64,000 bases of DNA from Hofstenia miamia (taxonomy: Eukaryota > Xenacoelomorpha > Acoela): NCBI GenBank assembly GCA_004352715.1, contig SCFE01000001.1, forward strand, positions 4,046,839 to 4,110,838, read 5' to 3'. A model generated the notes under the pieces. That model searched no databases and was not told the origin of the DNA. It saw nothing but the letters and a program-made list of their open reading frames with translations. This document shows positions 10,654-22,979 of this stretch, piece by piece. Numbering within the stretch: position 1 is the first letter of the stretch; the number at the start of each line of letters is the position of its first letter. Both the position numbers and the translations under genes were made by a program.

Positions 10654-11653
10654 NNNNNNNNNNNNNNNNNNNNNNNNNNNNNNNNNNNNNNNNNNNNNNN
10701 NNNNNNNNNNNNNNNNNNNNNNNNNNNNNNNNNNNNNNNNNNNNNNNNNNNNNNNNNNNNNNNNNNNNNNNNNNNNNNNNNNNNNNNNNNNNNNNNNNNN
10801 NNNNNNNNNNNNNNNNNNNNNNNNNNNNNNNNNNNNNNNNNNNNNNNNNNNNNNNNNNNNNNNNNNNNNNNNNNNNNNNNNNNNNNNNNNNNNNNNNNNN
10901 NNNNNNNNNNNNNNNNNNNNNNNNNNNNNNNNNNNNNNNNNNNNNNNNNNNNNNNNNNNNNNNNNNNNNNNNNNNNNNNNNNNNNNNNNNNNNNNNNNNN
11001 NNNNNNNNNNNNNNNNNNNNNNNNNNNNNNNNNNNNNNNNNNNNNNNNNNNNNNNNNNNNNNNNNNNNNNNNNNNNNNNNNNNNNNNNNNNNNNNNNNNN
11101 NNNNNNNNNNNNNNNNNNNNNNNNNNNNNNNNNNNNNNNNNNNNNNNNNNNNNNNNNNNNNNNNNNNNNNNNNNNNNNNNNNNNNNNNNNNNNNNNNNNN
11201 NNNNNNNNNNNNNNNNNNNNNNNNNNNNNNNNNNNNNNNNNNNNNNNNNNNNNNNNNNNNNNNNNNNNNNNNNNNNNNNNNNNNNNNNNNNNNNNNNNNN
11301 NNNNNNNNNNNNNNNNNNNNNNNNNNNNNNNNNNNNNNNNNNNNNNNNNNNNNNNNNNNNNNNNNNNNNNNNNNNNNNNNNNNNNNNNNNNNNNNNNNNN
11401 NNNNNNNNNNNNNNNNNNNNNNNNNNNNNNNNNNNNNNNNNNNNNNNNNNNNNNNNNNNNNNNNNNNNNNNNNNNNNNNNNNNNNNNNNNNNNNNNNNNN
11501 NNNNNNNNNNNNNNNNNNNNNNNNNNNNNNNNNNNNNNNNNNNNNNNNNNNNNNNNNNNNNNNNNNNNNNNNNNNNNNNNNNNNNNNNNNNNNNNNNNNN
11601 NNNNNNNNNNNNNNNNNNNNNNNNNNNNNNNNNNNNNNNNNNNNNNNNNNNNN
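10654..11653. other. assembly gap, exactly 1000 N
   Basis: A fixed-length placeholder gap. By comparison with copy B, about 264 bp of the right end of piggyBac copy A and its second TTAA should lie in it. Long open frames drawn across it are artefacts. Confidence 0.98.
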
Positions 11654-13487
11654 TATATATATATATATATATATATAAAATAACTTATTGTAAAACATTC
11701 AAAAAATTTTAATCGAAGTTGCTTAGATAAGGAGAAATTATATTTTGTCAAAATATATTTGATTCTTAAGTATTAAGTTCGACTGTACTTTTCATTGAAA
11801 TCGAAAACTAGAGTGGATTAAAATATTTCATTTCATACAATGAAAGTAAAGAAATTAATACTATTTTATTGTATTAGTGAATATATAAATCACAAACCTT
11901 CTGAATATTAAATTGATTTTGTGATTGTGATTTGCTTGTAGTGGATTTTTCCTTAGTTTTTTTATAAAAGAGCATCCCAAATTTATTTGCATCATAGCAT
12001 ATTACTTTTAGTTAGTTCTTACACTGAATAAGTGTGCCACATTCTTCTTGGTGTTTTTTATCTTTGATATTAAATTTTTTGATATGTAAGTATATGCAAT
12101 ATAATATTTCTGATTGCATTTTACATTTAGTGATACTAAAGCAAATCGCATTTTTAGATTTGAAATATTCTACTACAATTTAATAACATTTTGTAAAGGA
12201 ATAACGTGGAAACTTGTTTTGTGAATAATGAAATTAATATGCAAAACTTCATTTGGATTGAGATTATTAACATACTTCAAATGGAATTCAATGTAAAAAT
12301 GTGTATCATCAATGATATGTATATATACATTTTTTGATTTGAAATAGATTAGAATTTTTCTCCAAATTGAAAACAGATCCGATCCGATCCGATCCTACCC
12401 GATTCATTCTCTGACATGCTAATATTGTACTCATGAACAATGCTTGCCTTCAGTTTACTTACTGCTTGCTTTTCTTGATAATTGTGTTGATAAAATAGAA
12501 AGGCGATGTTAAATGAATGCACTTGTATAATCTGTTTATGCTGAAAATGCCTAGAGAATACTTTGGTAAAACTTTCTAACAGACTGTTGTAAATATCCAG
12601 TAACTACCTTATGTGATAATCGGACATACCTATCTCAAAATCTATTCAAATGGCCTATTGGGCTAAAGGGACTCCTAAATCAAAATATAAAGTATGTTTG
12701 ATTTTGATAATTTGACGACATTCTTAACTAAATTATATAAAAATTAATTTAAAAAATATCTTTTAAGAAATAATTTAAAAATTCAAAATATTGTCCTTTT
12801 AATCCAATTTCTGCCAGTGTTACTTTTAAGTAACAAAGCAATTTATCCACATTTTTGAAAAAAATTATCCAAACCTGTTAAAAAATATTAAAGGCACCTA
12901 TGGCTTTGGGCAGGCTCATGCAATGATGAAAATTTGTTCTAAAGCTTATTCTTGTGTCGGAAATACATGCAAATAAGAATTCTTCTCTATGAATGATCCG
13001 ATTTTAGTAAAAATTGTCAAATTCTTTCTATGTCTAGATAATGAGTTTGTTTAATTTCCATGGAAACAACTGCTGCCCTGAAACATTTTGCTTTCTGAAG
13101 AAAAACTGTGCATGCCCCATCCAGGCGCCCCGCACATAAAGCCAGGACAACTATTTAGGTATACAAAAAGAGGAGACAATTCTCTATCTTGTGGTATTTT
13201 CAGATTATGAATTACCTTCATTAGTTCGTGAAATATTGAAAAAATTCCACTAGAGTTAGGATTAAGTTTTAATTTGTTATTAATTTTTAATACAACTCAA
13301 TTTGTTTATGCTAAGCTAGGCAAAAGTTAATATTTTAGTATAGTTTTATGCATAGCAATTATCATAAATTTTATTTGGGACAATTTAATATCACCTTTAA
13401 CTGAAAATAGTGTAGCATCTGCGCCTGAACTCCTCCCAACCTTCTTGTAGCCCCACATGAGAAACCATGATGGCCAAAAGCCTGATC
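11654..13487. other. SCYL2 intron, no gene seen
   Basis: Opens with (TA)n directly at the gap edge. Three tandem GATCC-GATCC-GATCC words followed by TACCCGAT occur at 12378-12402, resembling the word clusters seen inside hAT-type MITEs elsewhere in the window. No coding frame stands out. Confidence 0.4.
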
Positions 13488-15298
13488 TTAACCCATTAAT
13501 GCCCAAATGACCATGAAAAGAATTTTTTTTAATATTTTTGTAATAGAACAAGTAAATGGACTCTTACTAATAGAAAAACTAAGCCATTTAAAATTTATCA
13601 AAATTTAATTTGAAGTAAATTCATGGTAGATGCATCTACCAATGGGTATTCTAACTGCTTTTTTGTCAAAATTACATAATGAGAAAACTAACCAGTATTA
13701 TTTGATATAGCAATTTATATAATAATATATTTACTGAACATATAAAATAATATTCAAAAAACAATAGAAAATATCTATTGGTGATATTTCAAAAAACATT
13801 GAGGATGAATATAAACATTACATTTGATGCACCAATACATACTTTTTCCTTTGCATAAGCGGCAACGAGGCCCTTTATTACCTGTAAATTCAATCATATG
13901 GCCAACATTGTCTATGCATAGAATATCAGCAGTTGATCATTTGGTCTGGAGTTGACGCCCTACAGCAATTACTTGTCCAAATTTTCTAAGCAGCAGCATG
14001 GAAATTTCCCGAATGAAATCTAAAAGTGGTATAGATTCTCCACTGATGCTTTTATAAATTATCCAAGCATTTACAGCTGAAGCATTCACTGTGTAGGCAA
14101 ACAAGGGCCACCAACAGTTTTTGGATCTAATCCTGACTTAATAAGTAGAAAAGCTTTGATCATGAAGATGAAGACCTGCCATAAATTTACAATACTGATT
14201 TATACTGTTCGGCTGGGAAATGCTTATTTTTTTATCAGAGGCAGAGTACCTTTCTATCATAGATATTGATTCTGTTTTGTACAAATTAGATGCAACTGTA
14301 ACAGTATGATTATCCTGCCATCTACATATAGCAATTTTTTTGGTGAATGCTGAACTGAAGTATCCTCTTTTGCTTTTTGCCATAAACTTTTTATTTGGCA
14401 AAGGTGCATTCCACATGCAGTTTTCTCTTACAGTTCCAGTAAAGCCAATGCCATGGTCAGAAAGATAATCTATCAATTCAAATGAGGTGAATAAATATGG
14501 CAATTATTATGTATTAAGGAAAGAGATACCTTTGTTTACATTTTGGCTCTAAAAATTCAGACTTTTCTAATACATCCTCAATACTGGCTTGTGATTTTAA
14601 TACTCTGCCAGGTAAATTATCCATATTTCCTACAATATCATCATCACTTGGCAAATCATCAATGTCTGTATCAGCATCTGGCCTTTCTATGGGTGGTTCT
14701 ATGATTACTGTTTGGGATGTAGGAAACTCATCATTGTCTTCATCATCAATTTCAAAAAGCTCAATGACTTCATCTAATACTAGTCTTCTAAGCATAGAGT
14801 TATAAAAAAGTTTTGGACAACAAAATAATTCTAACAAATAGTTTTTCTTCAATTTTACATATTTTTTTTAAAAAATTATATTTACCATGTAAACGCCCAG
14901 TGGTAGATATATCTACCACCAGTATTAAACCCAATGCCAACTCAAAAATAAAAACTATTTTGTAATAAATATATTACTATGGAATTCTCACATATATAGG
15001 CTATTGATAATGATTAATATATATAATTTTACTCTAATATGAAATTTACACTAAGCTTTTATTATTTAGAAATTCACGTCTTGACATTTTTTTCTGAAAT
15101 CAATATGTATAATAGTTAATAACAGTTGTAAGGTGTAATAGCATGAATAACAATAATGCTAAAATAAATCGCGGGGAATCACTACATGATGCTAAAATTG
15201 TTTCCAATGGTAATGCTAAATTTTAATTACATGCTGTGCATTTAAAAGACATGTGTTTAATGGGTAGATACATCTACCATTGGGCATTAATGGGTTAA
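13488..15298 (-). mobile_element. internally deleted piggyBac element, copy B (complete)
   Basis: An 1803-bp body between TTAA at 13488-13491 and TTAA at 15295-15298. Terminal inverted repeats begin CCCATTAATGCCCAA on both sides. Three GGTAGATNNATCTACC palindromes lie near the ends: 13624-13641, 14900-14919 and 15263-15278. Near identity with copy A over about 1.65 kb shows that both derive from one recently active deleted source element. Confidence 0.9.
13775..14852 (-). pseudogene. piggyBac transposase pseudogene, copy B
   Basis: The N-terminal piece at 14514-14852 is a 112-codon acidic frame ending EFLEPKCKQRYLFP. The C-terminal piece at 13775-14503 begins MPYLFTSFELIDYL and includes KSKRGYFSSAF, W-x-D-N, SQPNSINQYCKFMAGLHLHD and a downstream Cys-rich region. 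The middle of the transposase is deleted, as in copy A, so the deletion predates the two copies. Here the residue matching the third catalytic Asp is His (GLHLHD against GLDLHD in copy A). A frameshift follows near 14120. Confidence 0.8.
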
Positions 15299-16012
15299 AC
15301 ATAACAAGGCTTATTATTCATACGACATCTCTACAAACATCTTAATTAGATTCATTAGTACATTATTTTTTACGGACTTTTTACTGTACAGCTTTTTCAA
15401 ACCCGTTATAGATTCTAACTTTTCTCAATTGATTGAAAGTTATAGAAATGTCCAGTTTAGAATTTGCAAGGTCTATAAAAAGATTGTTTCTCGAAAGCGG
15501 CAAGGTTGCGAACAGTCATTTATTAATTCGGATAACAAGGACAATCATTGTACAAAATTCGTTAAGGGTAAGCAACAAATGGGAACATCTCACAATGCCA
15601 CATTAACCACTGTCACCGAGAAAGTTCGTTCGTGAGTCATAAACCTTTGCATAGCATTGGCGATCGCTGCTGGCTACGATCTTGTTCTCATGGCCCCGCT
15701 TCGGGTTTTGACCCTGTGATCTCTCGCTGTACATCTAAATGGACTTTGATTAATTAATTACATGCAATGTAGTTATAGAAGTTTATACAATACAATAACT
15801 GTTACGAATGGAGCAGCGGAGATATAATGGAATCGATCACTTATTACCGAGAACAATTTATGTAACTAAGAAAGTAATAGCAATAACTAATTATGGTCAA
15901 TCTCTATATGTGATGATTCGATTCTACACTTGTCAAGGTAAATGTAGGTTAAAAATAAAAAAAATAAAAAAGCTATAAAATATTATCAAAATCACAAACG
16001 AGAATGTTCGAG
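15299..16012. other. SCYL2 intron, no gene recognised
   Basis: A 68-codon + strand frame at 15429-15635 has no recognisable domain. A short GC-richer patch at 15650-15730 (GCGATCGCTGCTGGC and GGCCCCGCTTCGGG) does not fold convincingly into a tRNA-like structure by eye. Confidence 0.4.
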
Positions 16013-16235
16013 TCACTCTTCAATGGGTTTTCCTTGGTTCTGGAGGCAAAGTCGAACACGACGTTCAAAGTCGCCAATCGCACTCAAATGCTGTTCGTCA
16101 GTTATCGCTTGAAAGGCAGCGCGAATTTTCTGATTGAGATCATGGATGTTCTGTGGTTCTGTCTTATAAACGGGGTACTTCAGGTGACCCCATAGCCAAA
16201 AGTAAGAAGGATGACGTTAAAGTCAGATCAATACA
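16013..16235 (-). pseudogene. mariner-like transposase C-terminal fragment
   Basis: The minus strand reads FWLWGHLKYPVYKTEPQNIH, then DLNQKIRAAFQAI and RRVRLCLQNQGKPIEE before a stop at 16013. This is the C-terminal block of DUF4817-containing mariner-like transposases: W-G-x-L-K-x-x-V-Y, an I-R-x-A helix and a C-x-x-N-x-G end. The Asp-containing segment expected before FWLWG is frameshifted. A TACAGGGTGTCCCAGAAG terminus (reverse complement, near 16490) lies upstream, but the N-terminal half is absent, so this is an internally deleted copy. Confidence 0.7.
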
Positions 16236-16322
16236 GCACACGTGCTATGGTAATGCGCAAATGTAATAGCAAGCAGACAAAATTGATAAATAGACAGTGC
16301 TCAAAAACGTACCTTTACTTTG

Positions 16323-16455
16323 AAAGGTCATAGCGACAGTATTAGTTCATCGATTTCAAAAATTCAAATTGCAAACAAAATGGCATATTCAATAGATTAT
16401 TTGAGGAAAGTTTCGTGGAAATTATCAACACCATGCCAAAATGAGAGCCAATTAA
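16323..16455. repeat. partner of the inverted interspersed repeat at 8178-8308
   Basis: Similar to 8178-8308 in opposite orientation. It sits between a mariner-like terminus and the transposase fragment, so it is most simply untranslated sequence of that element family. Confidence 0.5.
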
Positions 16456-16490
16456 AACTCTTAGACTACTTCTGGGACACCCTGTATAAT

Positions 16491-17313
16491 TATATTTGAT
16501 TGTTGACAACATATGATAGAATTTAGTTTTTTATTATTATCTATAAATTTTGAACAAAATCAAACATGGATTTTGGAGTTGGACCCAAAAGACATTGAGG
16601 TGAATAATTTTTTAATTTAATTCTTCTAATAAATATAAGGAATACAATTGAAACTAGTAAACTGATTTAGTCAATCTTCCAATAAGGACTTTTTTGTAAT
16701 TTATTACGTCTTGATTATCTAAGACAGCGATGATGGCTTCATTTCAAAGCTCCTTCAGTAAGCCTTGAAGCTGCGTAATGAATATTGTAATAAATTTCCT
16801 TATTTATAATTGATGTTTAAAATCTTACCTACGTACACAATTGGACCTTGATGATCTCCAAATTGCACTATGCTTCTTTGTTCTAATGATATCTTTTCCA
16901 ACCCTGACAAATGTCAAAGCCACTGTTTATTGAAATTGCAACATTAGTAATGTCAGATTTACAGTGTGCTTGTGAATCTGACTTTCTGACATATAAAGAT
17001 TCATAGCGTACATCTGCCTCCAAAATTTAGTCCAATTCTGCCTGCAGTTGCTCCTACAACGCGTGCAAATTTCAACACTTAAACAAACTTCATTTGAATA
17101 TATATATAGAGCTCATGTGTGCGAGTATCAATTTTGACAAAGTAGAAAGTTTAAAAAACAACGTGTATAACGGATATCTCAGGCATCAAAAACTTTTATG
17201 CGAAAGATTGACTTTGCGTTTGGAATAGTAACATCAACTCTATAATAATAAATGCATCTTAAGCAATTTTTTCTTATCATAAAACTTTGACCAAATTTGA
17301 AATCCCTTTTTAC
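16491..17313. other. SCYL2 intron, no gene seen
   Basis: AT-rich sequence without a recognisable coding frame or repeat structure. Confidence 0.4.
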
Positions 17314-17561
17314 TTAAGGGGGGGCTAACAAAAATATTATGAAAAATCACATTTTTGTATATTGTCACAAAATTTTTACACATTGAATGTTCTTCATGTG
17401 CATATGTTGGAATATTTGTAATTTTGTGCTAAAACAAATGCTGGTTAAAAATTTAGGTATTAATTATTATTTTGTGTAACTTTAAGTCATATCTGAAACT
17501 TGTTCTTGCAACTATAGCTGTTTTAAAAAGACTATGCAATTTTTCATTACCCCTCCCTTAA
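17314..17561. mobile_element. short TTAA-flanked MITE
   Basis: A 240-bp body (17318-17557) lies between two TTAA sites. The ends are imperfect inverted repeats: GGGGGGGCTAACAAAAA on the left, GGGAGGGGTAATGAAAAA (reverse complement) on the right. There is no coding capacity. TTAA targets suggest mobilisation by a piggyBac-type transposase, but the termini differ from both piggyBac families in this window. Confidence 0.5.
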
Positions 17562-17994
17562 CAGCATTAATTCATAGATTGAAATTCTTATTCTTAAGTT
17601 ATAACGGGATATTATGAGTAACATAAGCGCTTATGGTTTAATAATATTCCGTCAAATGTGTGAAATATAACTACAATAAAATAATAAAGGAACAATTACA
17701 TTTAGTGTGGTTTGGTAGATGTTTTCCTCTTTAAACTTTGTTTTCCATTTTTTTTATTGTACATGTCAATGACGCCTATAATTTCGTTTAAGCATAGACA
17801 TGCATTTAAAGCTTGTCTAATATTAAGTCTTAATAAAAGCCTACTGTGCTATAGTAGATTTTGTGTCGTGATACAACGTGCCCTTGAATGCGTATTTTGC
17901 TTTTCTACAACACGCTCTTTGTTTTGTTAAAATTTGAAGGCGACTACTGCTAAAATAACTACTGCATTATGTTGCCTGCATATATATATATGCA

Positions 17995-18034
<40 letters not shown>

Positions 18035-18611
18035 ATAAAAATATAGTAAATATACAAACAAAAGTTGTTTAGGATATTTTGAGCTATTCATAACTTTGAT
18101 ATATACTTTTTTAAATTTTTCATGCGTCAACTTCACATTTCTTTTATTTAATATTTTTTGCATAATTACGAATTATGTTGGACATAGCATACTGCAAAAT
18201 GGGGAGACTGGCCAGTAGGGTGTGCGTCTTTGGAAGTTTTCTAGAAAATTATAAAAAACATATTTTATAACTGAAACTCAAACAACTCACGAACTTCAAT
18301 ACAGTAATCATGTATTTTCGAACATGCTTAATTACATTGAGAAATTATTTTTTTACCATAGTGTATGTTAAAATGTACTACTGATAAGTCCAATGTTTGG
18401 TACTGTCTAACTTTTTTTCTGTCCAATATATGGTAAAATTACAAAAATATTACTTGTAAAGACAATTGTTAACTTCCCAACTAGCATTATATGGTGACAA
18501 TCAACGACATCATTGAAGCCAATCTAAAGTCACCCCTGCAATTAAGATATAATTAGAATAAATTCCACAGATCGCAAGTTTGTCATGGATTTAGAACGAA
18601 GTTCTCCCAGA
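17562..18611. other. SCYL2 intron with a (TA)n array at 17981-18030
   Basis: AT-rich, with a roughly 50-bp (TA)n/(CATATA) microsatellite. Nothing else recognised. Confidence 0.45.
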
Positions 18612-19570
18612 TCAAGCTTTCCCAATGGAGTCTAAAGAAAAATTAAAGTTGCTGCTGCTTTGTAATTTAATCGGCCTCATTGGAATCATGTTGTCATTAA
18701 TTGCCGCATTTACAAGAGAATTACATGTTTTGATAATGCTGGTATTTGACATTTTCAAATATGTCAGCTCTGGATCGCACACCTGCCTCATCCTCAGACT
18801 TATCTTGGTATGCCTTGGTGATGCTTCTGAGACAGAAGCATAAGTGAGCACTGATTGCCAAAACCCGCAAAGCAGCAAGTACAACTCTGACCTTAGCCAA
18901 TCCGGGCAGCACAGCGAACGGGGTCTGGGTTCCAAACAGATTTGCAGTAACTAATATGCCGTTCATTCCTAACTAATTGAAGATATGCCTTGTACTTGTG
19001 TAATGGCCTAGAGCATGCACGTAAGTGGTTTCGGTAACAGTTGTCTTAAAAAACATGTTAAAATATTTCTCGACATAACCTGATAAGGCGCCCATATGGG
19101 TCCCGGTGTGGTGATTCATACCGTAGAAGTTGACCTTGGTATCAACAATAAGGCTGAGGGCCAACCTAAGATTGGCAGGGGAACAATACCTTTTAACAGT
19201 TTCGGCACCTGTTGCCTGACACTCAGTCATTACTTGGATAGTAGCTTCCACCCAGTCGCCATCAGGGAGGGATAAATGGGTATGAACTGGACCACTAAAG
19301 ATTACCATTGCGCACCCCAGCACAAAAAATTCGCATACTTTATTTGTGGCGCATTTGTTGTAGGTCCAAATGGCAGCGGCAGTGGTTGCAATATTGCGAT
19401 CATTGTGGAAAGCGACAGGGACTCTCAAATCTTCTGATAATCTCTCATCGGACCCAACAGCAAGGCTGACATCCATGTTCCCATTGAATGTAGAGAGAGT
19501 AACTTTAAAGGCGCGGGATCCGTCCCCCAATGAGAAATTTTCACCCCATGGACATTGTTGTTGAGATTAA
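18612..19570 (-). pseudogene. GC-richer single-exon minus frame, possible endogenous viral element
   Basis: From about 19570 the minus strand is open for about 199 codons to a TAG at 18973-18975. The same frame then continues for about 83 codons to 18721, where a second frame (18612-18935) takes over. So one nonsense change and one frameshift interrupt about 300 codons. Base composition is visibly more GC-rich than the flanks, there are no introns, and residue use is balanced as in a real globular protein (many Ala, Val, Thr, His). No transposase or RT motif is present. I do not recognise the family. A nucleocapsid- or capsid-like protein from a non-retroviral RNA virus is the leading guess; a captured host gene is the alternative. 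Confidence 0.4.
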
Positions 19571-20688
19571 TTCAGAAATTGATTTAAACAACTAAAATTC
19601 AAATTGGATGCTTGGCGTAAATTAATAATATTTAATCAACCACGAACTTTGTCTGAATTCAATAATTTAGAAATTTATGTAAATAAAAATAAAAATAGCT
19701 CTGAGCAGAAATAATCGATAAAAAATTTACATTACCAACTTCGGATTAATATTAATGATAGGATTGATTTCTTAATTCTACTTATCAAATGATATATTAA
19801 GCGCAAGATTGAATTGAAATAAAAAAAATTTTATGTTCGGCCAGCACTTAAAATTGAATTTTCAAAGGTTTGAAATGGTTTTTCGAACTCATATAACGAA
19901 TAAAAAATGTATATTTTGAACTTCGGATTAATATTCATAATATGATATACTTATTTCTATTTATCAAATGCGATGAGTTAAGCATTCGTTTCAGGTTAAA
20001 TAAAAATTTGCAAGTGCACGTCTAGCAAACAAAATTGAATTTTGAAAAAATAGAATGTCTTTCCGTATTGATTGAGGTAATAAAAAATGTAAGTATCAAT
20101 TTCACATAAATATTTGAACTATGAATAAATTGTTATTTGTTACAATACGTCTTTGTTTTATAAGCTTTGCGGAGATGAAATCTTATTTATTATAGGGGTA
20201 ATATTTATGCACTTTGCGAGAAATAGTATTATATAATTGCAGCAATATATTGGGTCCGATGCAGGATTAAGGAGCAAATACATATTATTAAAACTTCTGT
20301 TGATCACTGAAAATTTGCAAGATATTAAATTCATGATAAAATAATAATTTCTGATATTCAAGAGAAACAATTTACTATAAAAGTGAAAAAAATTTTCCGG
20401 GGAAGCTGCACAAATAAATTTACATAAACTTTTACAATTATGCAATTTACATTATTGTTAAGTATGATAGATGAAAACATTTGAAAATACAAAATAACGT
20501 TAATTAAATATTTTTTGAACACTACACAAAATTCGTAAAATGTTTAAGTGTTGGGTTTGACAAAAGTGGATGCCCTCTGGTAAAAACACCGGCCGTATTG
20601 TCCGATATTTAGAAAAATATTGAACGTCATGAAATTGTTGCAAGTTTCTCTGATAATTTTATTGAATTCGATCCATCTCTCAGAGTGA
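19571..20688. other. SCYL2 intron, no gene seen; weak internal repetition
   Basis: Three blocks beginning near 19700, 19870 and 20050 share short phrases (CTTCGGATTAATATT, TTATCAAATG.GAT, AAAATTGAATTTT), suggesting an old diverged tandem repeat of about 170-200 bp. No coding frame. Confidence 0.4.
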
Positions 20689-20916
20689 TCAGGCTTCGTC
20701 GGAGGAATTTGCAAAATTACTGTTGTTTTGGTGAATCTCAGGACATTTTTTTATCGATCTGACGACGTACCGCCGAAAAGTATTCCCATTCACTTCTTTG
20801 TATACATCATTAGTTCCTATAAACAGAACAATGACGTTATACTGATGTTGAAGATGTTTGAAGCTTCGCCTTCCACGTGCATCGATTGCAGTATTCGGAA
20901 TTTGAAACCACCTCAT
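20689..20916 (-). pseudogene. SGNH/GDSL-hydrolase-like fragment
   Basis: A minus-strand frame contains DARGRRSFKHLQHQYNVIVL and FIGTNDVYKEVNGNTFRRYV. The hydrophobic strand followed by G-T-N-D is block III of SGNH (GDSL) esterases. The Gly-Asp-Ser nucleophile block and the C-terminal Asp-x-x-His block are absent. Such domains occur in ORF1-type proteins of some CR1-like retrotransposons as well as in host genes. Because it is isolated and truncated within an intron, a transposon relic is the more likely origin. Confidence 0.5.
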
Positions 20917-20949
20917 TTTGTGATTTTCTATGGCTCAAAGAAGATTTGA

Positions 20950-22321
20950 TGCAATTATAAGTGTTGAGTTCATCTTGTAATTGACATTGAATTTTTAGTT
21001 ACACATTTATGTTAAATTTACCCCCTTTATCTTTGCCGATGGCAATGCATTAATTAACTACAAAGGAATGCGTTAAAAATGCTTGTAGCTAATTGTAAAA
21101 GTTTCTGAAACAATTCCGCTAGCATAAAATCGCCGCTCAATAATATGGATCACAAGATTGGCGAAACGCATAGAAGAAAAACCATCAGATCATTAATATT
21201 AGGTGTGTGATTAATTTGTTTTTGCTTCTTTTCAAATTTTATGCTAAACCTAAGTTTTAGCTCAAATAAAAATTTTTAAAGCACAAACAAGACTTAGATA
21301 GGCAATACAAAAATCATGTAACATACAATTATCAAATTTTGCTGTATTTTAGTTGTATTTTCTACAATAAATTTCTTAAGGATAAGCAATGCAGCGAAAA
21401 TTAAATATTTAAATATTTTCCGATCTCATTATAATTCTTAGAATTGTCAAATCGCATTAAACTAGTTATAATGAATAAGTTGCATCAGCTTTAACTTAAC
21501 TATCTTTCTATTGCTGAAAGTTTCATTAATGAAATTTGCATAAGATTCATCTCGTCTAAATCAAATGTCAGCTCCATTGGTTTTGATCAGAAACTCAATT
21601 TATGTATATTTTGTAATAAACTTGCCTCTGAGTTTACCATTCTTTATATAATGCATATATAAACATAATTAGTTGTCCAGTAGATTTTGAAGGTCATTCA
21701 TAGTTTCCAAGGCGAAAGTTGGTGGTGATTACAAAAACTAATTTTTCTGCATTTTTTTTATCTCTGCGCAAACAATCAATAGCATTTCGTAACGGGGCAT
21801 AGCTCCTTAAGACAAATCAACAAACCAACTAATTACATTTTACTACTCCTTTATTAAATTGAAGTGATGTAGATTTATAAATTTACGAAGTTTAAATTGT
21901 ATAGTTTCTTGGAGTTTGGAATACATATTTCATGTACTAAAATAATACTTTTGAATGTATATATTAGCAATAGATCTGAGTTGTGCCTCCAACGTTTATT
22001 GCATTTTTATATAAACCGAAACATAGAAAATGCAACAATCTTTATGTATATGGATTATAAAATATTTCATTAAAAAGTGGACCTTTACGAAATTAATTTA
22101 TTTCATTTACTACGTTATGAATTTGTATCAAATTATAAAGATATCCATTAATAAAATGTACGGCTATCAATTTAAAGACACTTCAGTCAGTTTCTGATTT
22201 ATTATAGGTAATGTAAAATATTAAATACAAACATAATTTAAAAAATGGTATGCTAATAGAAGTTTGTATGTAAATTCCTAAGTGTCTGTTGAAATAATGT
22301 TATATATATATATATATATAT
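20950..22321. other. SCYL2 intron, no gene seen; (TA)n at 22300-22322
   Basis: AT-rich with no recognisable frame. The (TA)n array directly abuts the truncated gypsy sequence, so the 5' loss of that element coincides with the microsatellite. Confidence 0.45.
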
Positions 22322-22800
22322 ATGGGAGACCGATGCAAAGCGGGACATGTAAGATCTATGTGGTATTTGATGTGTAAAATCAGTGACAATTGCCTGACTA
22401 CCACCATAACCGATGGACAAACTACCACACCAAAAGCAGTAGCAGACAAAATCACGAAGGAATGGATATTAAAATTCAGCCCAATAGAGATAATAGTGAC
22501 TGATCGCGGTGTACAATTTGAAAGCAAACTTTTTCAAGAAATGATGAAATTACTCGAAGTAATTAATGAGAGAACAACAGCGTACCACCCACAAGCAAAC
22601 GAGGCAGCCGAAGGTCTAAACAGAACAATGATAAAACTAATAAGGGTAATGACATCACGAGTAGGAGGAAGAGACTGGTGAGAAGTAATAGAAATAGTTG
22701 AATACTTCTACAACACCTCCGTACTTTTAACAACAGGAACAACACCCTACAAAGCTATGTACAGAAGGGAAGCCGCTACACCAGTCTCTCCATGCAATAC
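22322..22800 (+). pseudogene. gypsy-type integrase core, interrupted
   Basis: A 119-codon frame from 22322 contains the second catalytic Asp region (IEIIVTDRGVQFESKLFQ) and the Glu region (AYHPQANEAAEGLNRTM), spaced as in retroelement integrases. The first Asp and the zinc-binding N-terminus are missing at the 5' edge. A stop at 22679-22681 interrupts the frame, after which typical integrase sequence (EYFYNTSVLL, TPYKAMYRREA) continues in the same frame to about 22795. The truncation and the stop make it non-functional. Confidence 0.8.
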
Positions 22801-22979
22801 CACACTTACTCGGGAAAACCAGACAAGTACATTAACAAATTAAAAGATCAAATGACAAGCGTTCACGAAGCTATGTGCCACAACACAAAGAAATCCGCAA
22901 TAAGACAGGAAAGAAACTTTAACAAAAAAATTTACGGCAAACCACAAAAAAGGGTGATCAAGTCTTTACATACACTTTA

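Noticed and set aside
10624-11751. Long open frames of about 350 codons across N
   Set aside because: They consist almost entirely of unknown bases in the 1000-N gap; the same applies to 62248-63603.
15650-15730. GC-rich patch considered as a tRNA or tRNA-derived SINE
   Set aside because: No clear A and B boxes and no cloverleaf arms by eye.
22300-22322. (TA)n arrays considered as TATA promoters for adjacent elements
   Set aside because: They are microsatellites occurring throughout the window, mostly at element or assembly borders.
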